From contig NZ_JBBBNV010000007.1 of NCBI RefSeq assembly GCF_037137075.1, positions 62,001-126,000 of the forward strand: DNA of 64,000 nucleotides, in the 5' to 3' direction. The notes beneath the pieces were generated by a model. That model was not told the DNA's origin. It saw only the letters and a program-made list of their open reading frames with translations, and did no database searches. This document shows positions 62,455-64,000 of the stretch, piece after piece. Each line of letters opens with the position of its first letter. Within the stretch, counting starts at the first letter, position 1. Source of the stretch: JBBBNV01 sp037137075 (GTDB lineage Bacteria; Bacillota; Bacilli; Paenibacillales; NBRC-103111). Both the position numbers and the translations under genes were made by a program.

Positions 62455-62810
62455 TGCAGCACCTTCTTCTTCCAGGCATATAGGAGACCGACGACAAGCA
62501 GCAGCACAAAAATCAGCATTTCCACAAGCGCAAATAACCCGAGCTTGTCATATGCGACCGCCCAGGGGTACATAAATACAGTTTCGACATCAAAAATAAC
62601 AAACATCAGCGCAAACAAATAATACCGGATGTTGAAACGGACATGGCTTTCCCCTACCGGCTCGTTTCCGCTCTCGTACGTCGTCATTTTTTGCTCGGTA
62701 GGCTTGTTAGGCCGAAGCAGCCGCCCCAGCGACAAGGCCACTATCGGCAGCATAATTCCCAGGAACAAAAAAATAGCCACTAACACGTAATTGTTAGAAT
62801 ACGTCTCCAC
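62439..62810 (-). CDS. nuoA: NADH-quinone oxidoreductase subunit A
   Basis: A three-helix membrane subunit. The conserved loop YESGNEPVGESHVRFNIRYYLFALMFVIFDVETVF is here recognised through its segments RFNIRYYLFALMFVIFDVE and the cytoplasmic TTYESGNEPVG. The open frame extends to 62879, but GTG 62810 behind AGGGGCGA gives 123 residues, the normal size. It opens the operon nuoABCDHIJKLMN; nuoEFG are absent. Confidence 0.94.
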   Translation of the reverse strand: METYSNNYVLVAIFLFLGIMLPIVALSLGRLLRPNKPTEQKMTTYESGNEPVGESHVRFNIRYYLFALMFVIFDVETVFMYPWAVAYDKLGLFALVEMLIFVLLLVVGLLYAWKKKVLQWNSI

Positions 62811-63243
62811 CGAATCGCCCCTGTCTATATAGATTTTTCTTATCACAAAACGAAAAATAATTAATGAATCCCCTACCAATTATATCAAAACCGTGAAATT
62901 GTGTAAATTAAACCACGTAAAACAACGTGTCGGCCTTGTTTTTTACCACATTACAGTATTTCCCACTCTATAATTTTATCCTACTTTTCGGTAAATTGAT
63001 GCAGTGATTCATTTCTTTTATATGTTCCGGCTGCAGAATCAAACAAAGCTTATCGGAGTGCCCGGGCTGGTAACAGTGTATGAAGGCAGTCTCCGATCTC
63101 ATAACCGGTATGTTGGTCCATTCGGTGAACAATCCTCCTTCGGATGGATGAATAAGCCGCCCTGTAAAAAGCATCCGGCTTGTTTGATGCTCGGATCGTT
63201 ATGAACCGTCTGTCCAGGATAACCCCGAGGCCCAGTCGCAATA
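62811..63243 (-). other. Intergenic region upstream of nuoA
   Basis: Over 400 bases with no gene that I can support; the short frames lack ribosome sites and family resemblance. A weak sigma-A-like pair for the operon lies at 62971-62998 on the minus strand (TTTACC, 16 bases, TTATAG), and CACGT / ACGTG with a six-base spacer lies at 62913-62928. A redox-responsive Rex site was looked for but is not convincing. Confidence 0.35.
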
Positions 63244-63272
63244 AAAAACACCGCTGCCCGGGATGGACAGCG
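63244..63272 (-). terminator. Terminator of the alpha-mannosidase gene
   Basis: A CGCTGTCC / CGGGCAGCG stem followed by GTG and six T on the minus strand. Confidence 0.8.
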
Positions 63273-63292
63273 ATGCGCTGCTTCACTTCAAT

Positions 63293-63316
63293 TTAAGCTT
63301 CATTTTAAGCTTCATT
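63293..63316 (-). repeat. 12-bp tandem duplication at the mannosidase stop codon
   Basis: TTAAGCTTCATT occurs twice head to tail (63293-63304, 63305-63316). On the coding strand this repeats the codons for Asn-Glu-Ala-stop, so the gene ends with a tandem copy of its own terminus. Confidence 0.9.
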
Positions 63317-64000
63317 TAAAACCACTAAGAACGTCTTGATCTCATAAGGCTGAATCGAGAATACAACCGGTCCCTCGGCTGCCGTGCTGCCGTCCTCCGG
63401 ACGCTCCAGCAAATCCGTCTCCTGCCAGCTCTTCATGTCCGCATCGCTGGTCAAGCGCACTTCTCCGCGTTTGCCGGCAAACTCGTGCAGCCGGATCATC
63501 ATGGCATTGCTGTTTTCCGCTTTTTTGACAGCGTCAATCATCACATGGTCCGCAGTAATCCCGGCCAGCGAAAACCTCGTCTGGGACGGCTTACCGCTCA
63601 CTGCTTGCAGCGGCGCGTTCAAGGACCACGCTGCTTGAACGGTACCGCCGTCATACCAATCCCCTGCATGCGGGTACAGGGCATATGTGAACGCGTGCTC
63701 ACCCTGATCAGCCTGCGGGTCCGGCACCAGGGCCGCTTTAATCAAGGACAACCGCATCACATGGCCTTTGATGTCATAACCGTATTTGCAGTCATTCAGC
63801 AGGCTGACGCCATAGCCGCGTTCAGACAAGTCGGCCCATTGATGGCCCACTGATTCGAAACGGGCGTAATCCCAGCTGGTGTTCCAGTGTGTCGGGCGCT
63901 TCACGTTGCCGAACTGAATGTCATACGTGGCTTCGGTGGAGCGCACATTGACCGGGAAGGCTGCTTTCAGCAGCTGACGCTGCTCATGCCAGTCGGCCTT
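63305..64000 (-). CDS. Alpha-mannosidase (GH38-type) C-terminal part, truncated by the window edge
   Basis: The frame is open to base 64000; the N-terminal catalytic part lies outside. The visible 231 residues include DWHEQRQLLKAAFPVNV, then EATYDIQFGNVKRPTHWN, VSLLNDCKYGYDIKG and HAFTYALYPHAGDWYDGG, the usual GH38 C-terminal beta-sandwich sequence, and IQPYEIKTFLVVL at the end. GTG 63946 is internal and is not a start. Breakdown of mannose-containing glycans in the cytoplasm is inferred from family. Confidence 0.92.
   Translation of the reverse strand, partial: KADWHEQRQLLKAAFPVNVRSTEATYDIQFGNVKRPTHWNTSWDYARFESVGHQWADLSERGYGVSLLNDCKYGYDIKGHVMRLSLIKAALVPDPQADQGEHAFTYALYPHAGDWYDGGTVQAAWSLNAPLQAVSGKPSQTRFSLAGITADHVMIDAVKKAENSNAMMIRLHEFAGKRGEVRLTSDADMKSWQETDLLERPEDGSTAAEGPVVFSIQPYEIKTFLVVLNEA

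Noticed and set aside
62880..62960. Rex-type redox operator upstream of nuoA
   Set aside because: The GTGAAATTGTG stretch lacks the full inverted repeat expected for Rex.
62880..63240. Small frames between nuoA and the mannosidase
   Set aside because: No ribosome sites, no family resemblance, several overlap each other in opposite directions.
1..64000. CRISPR array, tRNA, rRNA or prophage
   Set aside because: No regularly spaced repeats, cloverleaf sequences, ribosomal RNA or phage structural genes were seen.

Overview
The window is a Gram-positive, endospore-forming, flagellated chromosome of Paenibacillus type. The support is internal: spoIIID, spoIIQ and spoIID, a spore SASP gene, SLH-domain surface proteins with csaB, a 14-subunit-type complex I operon reduced to nuoABCDHIJKLMN (no nuoEFG), degSU, and the flgM-flgN-flgK-flgL-yviE-fliW-csrA-hag block all match the gene order of Bacillales. 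No tRNA, rRNA, CRISPR array or prophage was seen. Nearly all genes are on the minus strand; the plus strand carries only a 5'-truncated fliD, an IS110-family element and one glycosyltransferase.

Layout. 1-3.1 kb: late flagellar genes (fliD on plus; flaG-fliS-fliT on minus, convergent). 3.2-5.06 kb: IS110-family insertion with a frameshifted transposase and long non-coding flanks, placed between a sigma-D-type promoter and a TPR glycosyltransferase. 5.1-9.3 kb: two TPR-bearing GT2 glycosyltransferases flanking the flagellin region, and hag with a CsrA-type leader. 9.3-14.5 kb: csrA, fliW, yviE, flgL, flgK, flgN, flgM, yvyF. 14.6-17.4 kb: competence genes comFC and comFA. 17.4-19.8 kb: a membrane protein and the DegS/DegU two-component system. 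19.9-22.5 kb: a secreted phosphodiester-glycosidase-like protein. 22.9-25.6 kb: metK, an SASP gene and a small exported protein. 25.6-33.4 kb: two large SLH-domain S-layer-type proteins. 33.6-40.5 kb: cell-wall polymer genes (tagO, tagA, csaB, DUF5693, pgcA). 40.5-49.7 kb: fabZ, pgsA-like, epuA-like, flhP, flhO, mbl, spoIIID, spoIIQ, spoIID, murA, ywzB. 49.7-52.5 kb: an SLH-anchored subtilisin. 52.6-62.8 kb: the nuo operon. 63.3-64 kb: the C-terminal end of an alpha-mannosidase.

How it works together. FliW, CsrA and flagellin form the known partner-switching loop, and the hag leader shows a hairpin with GGA in its loop plus a GGA-containing Shine-Dalgarno site, as that loop requires. Sigma-D-like promoters with one shared geometry (TAAA, 16 bases, then a CCGATAA-like element) precede hag, flgM, the IS-interrupted glycosyltransferase and, unexpectedly, the 1237-residue SLH protein, which would tie a surface-layer protein to the motility regulon. 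TagO/TagA/CsaB plausibly make and pyruvylate the wall polymer that SLH domains bind, so the SLH proteins and the SLH protease have their anchor machinery in the same window.

Limits: no alignments, structure predictions or searches were run. Family calls rest on recognised motifs and gene order; promoter, RNA and start-site proposals are reading-based.
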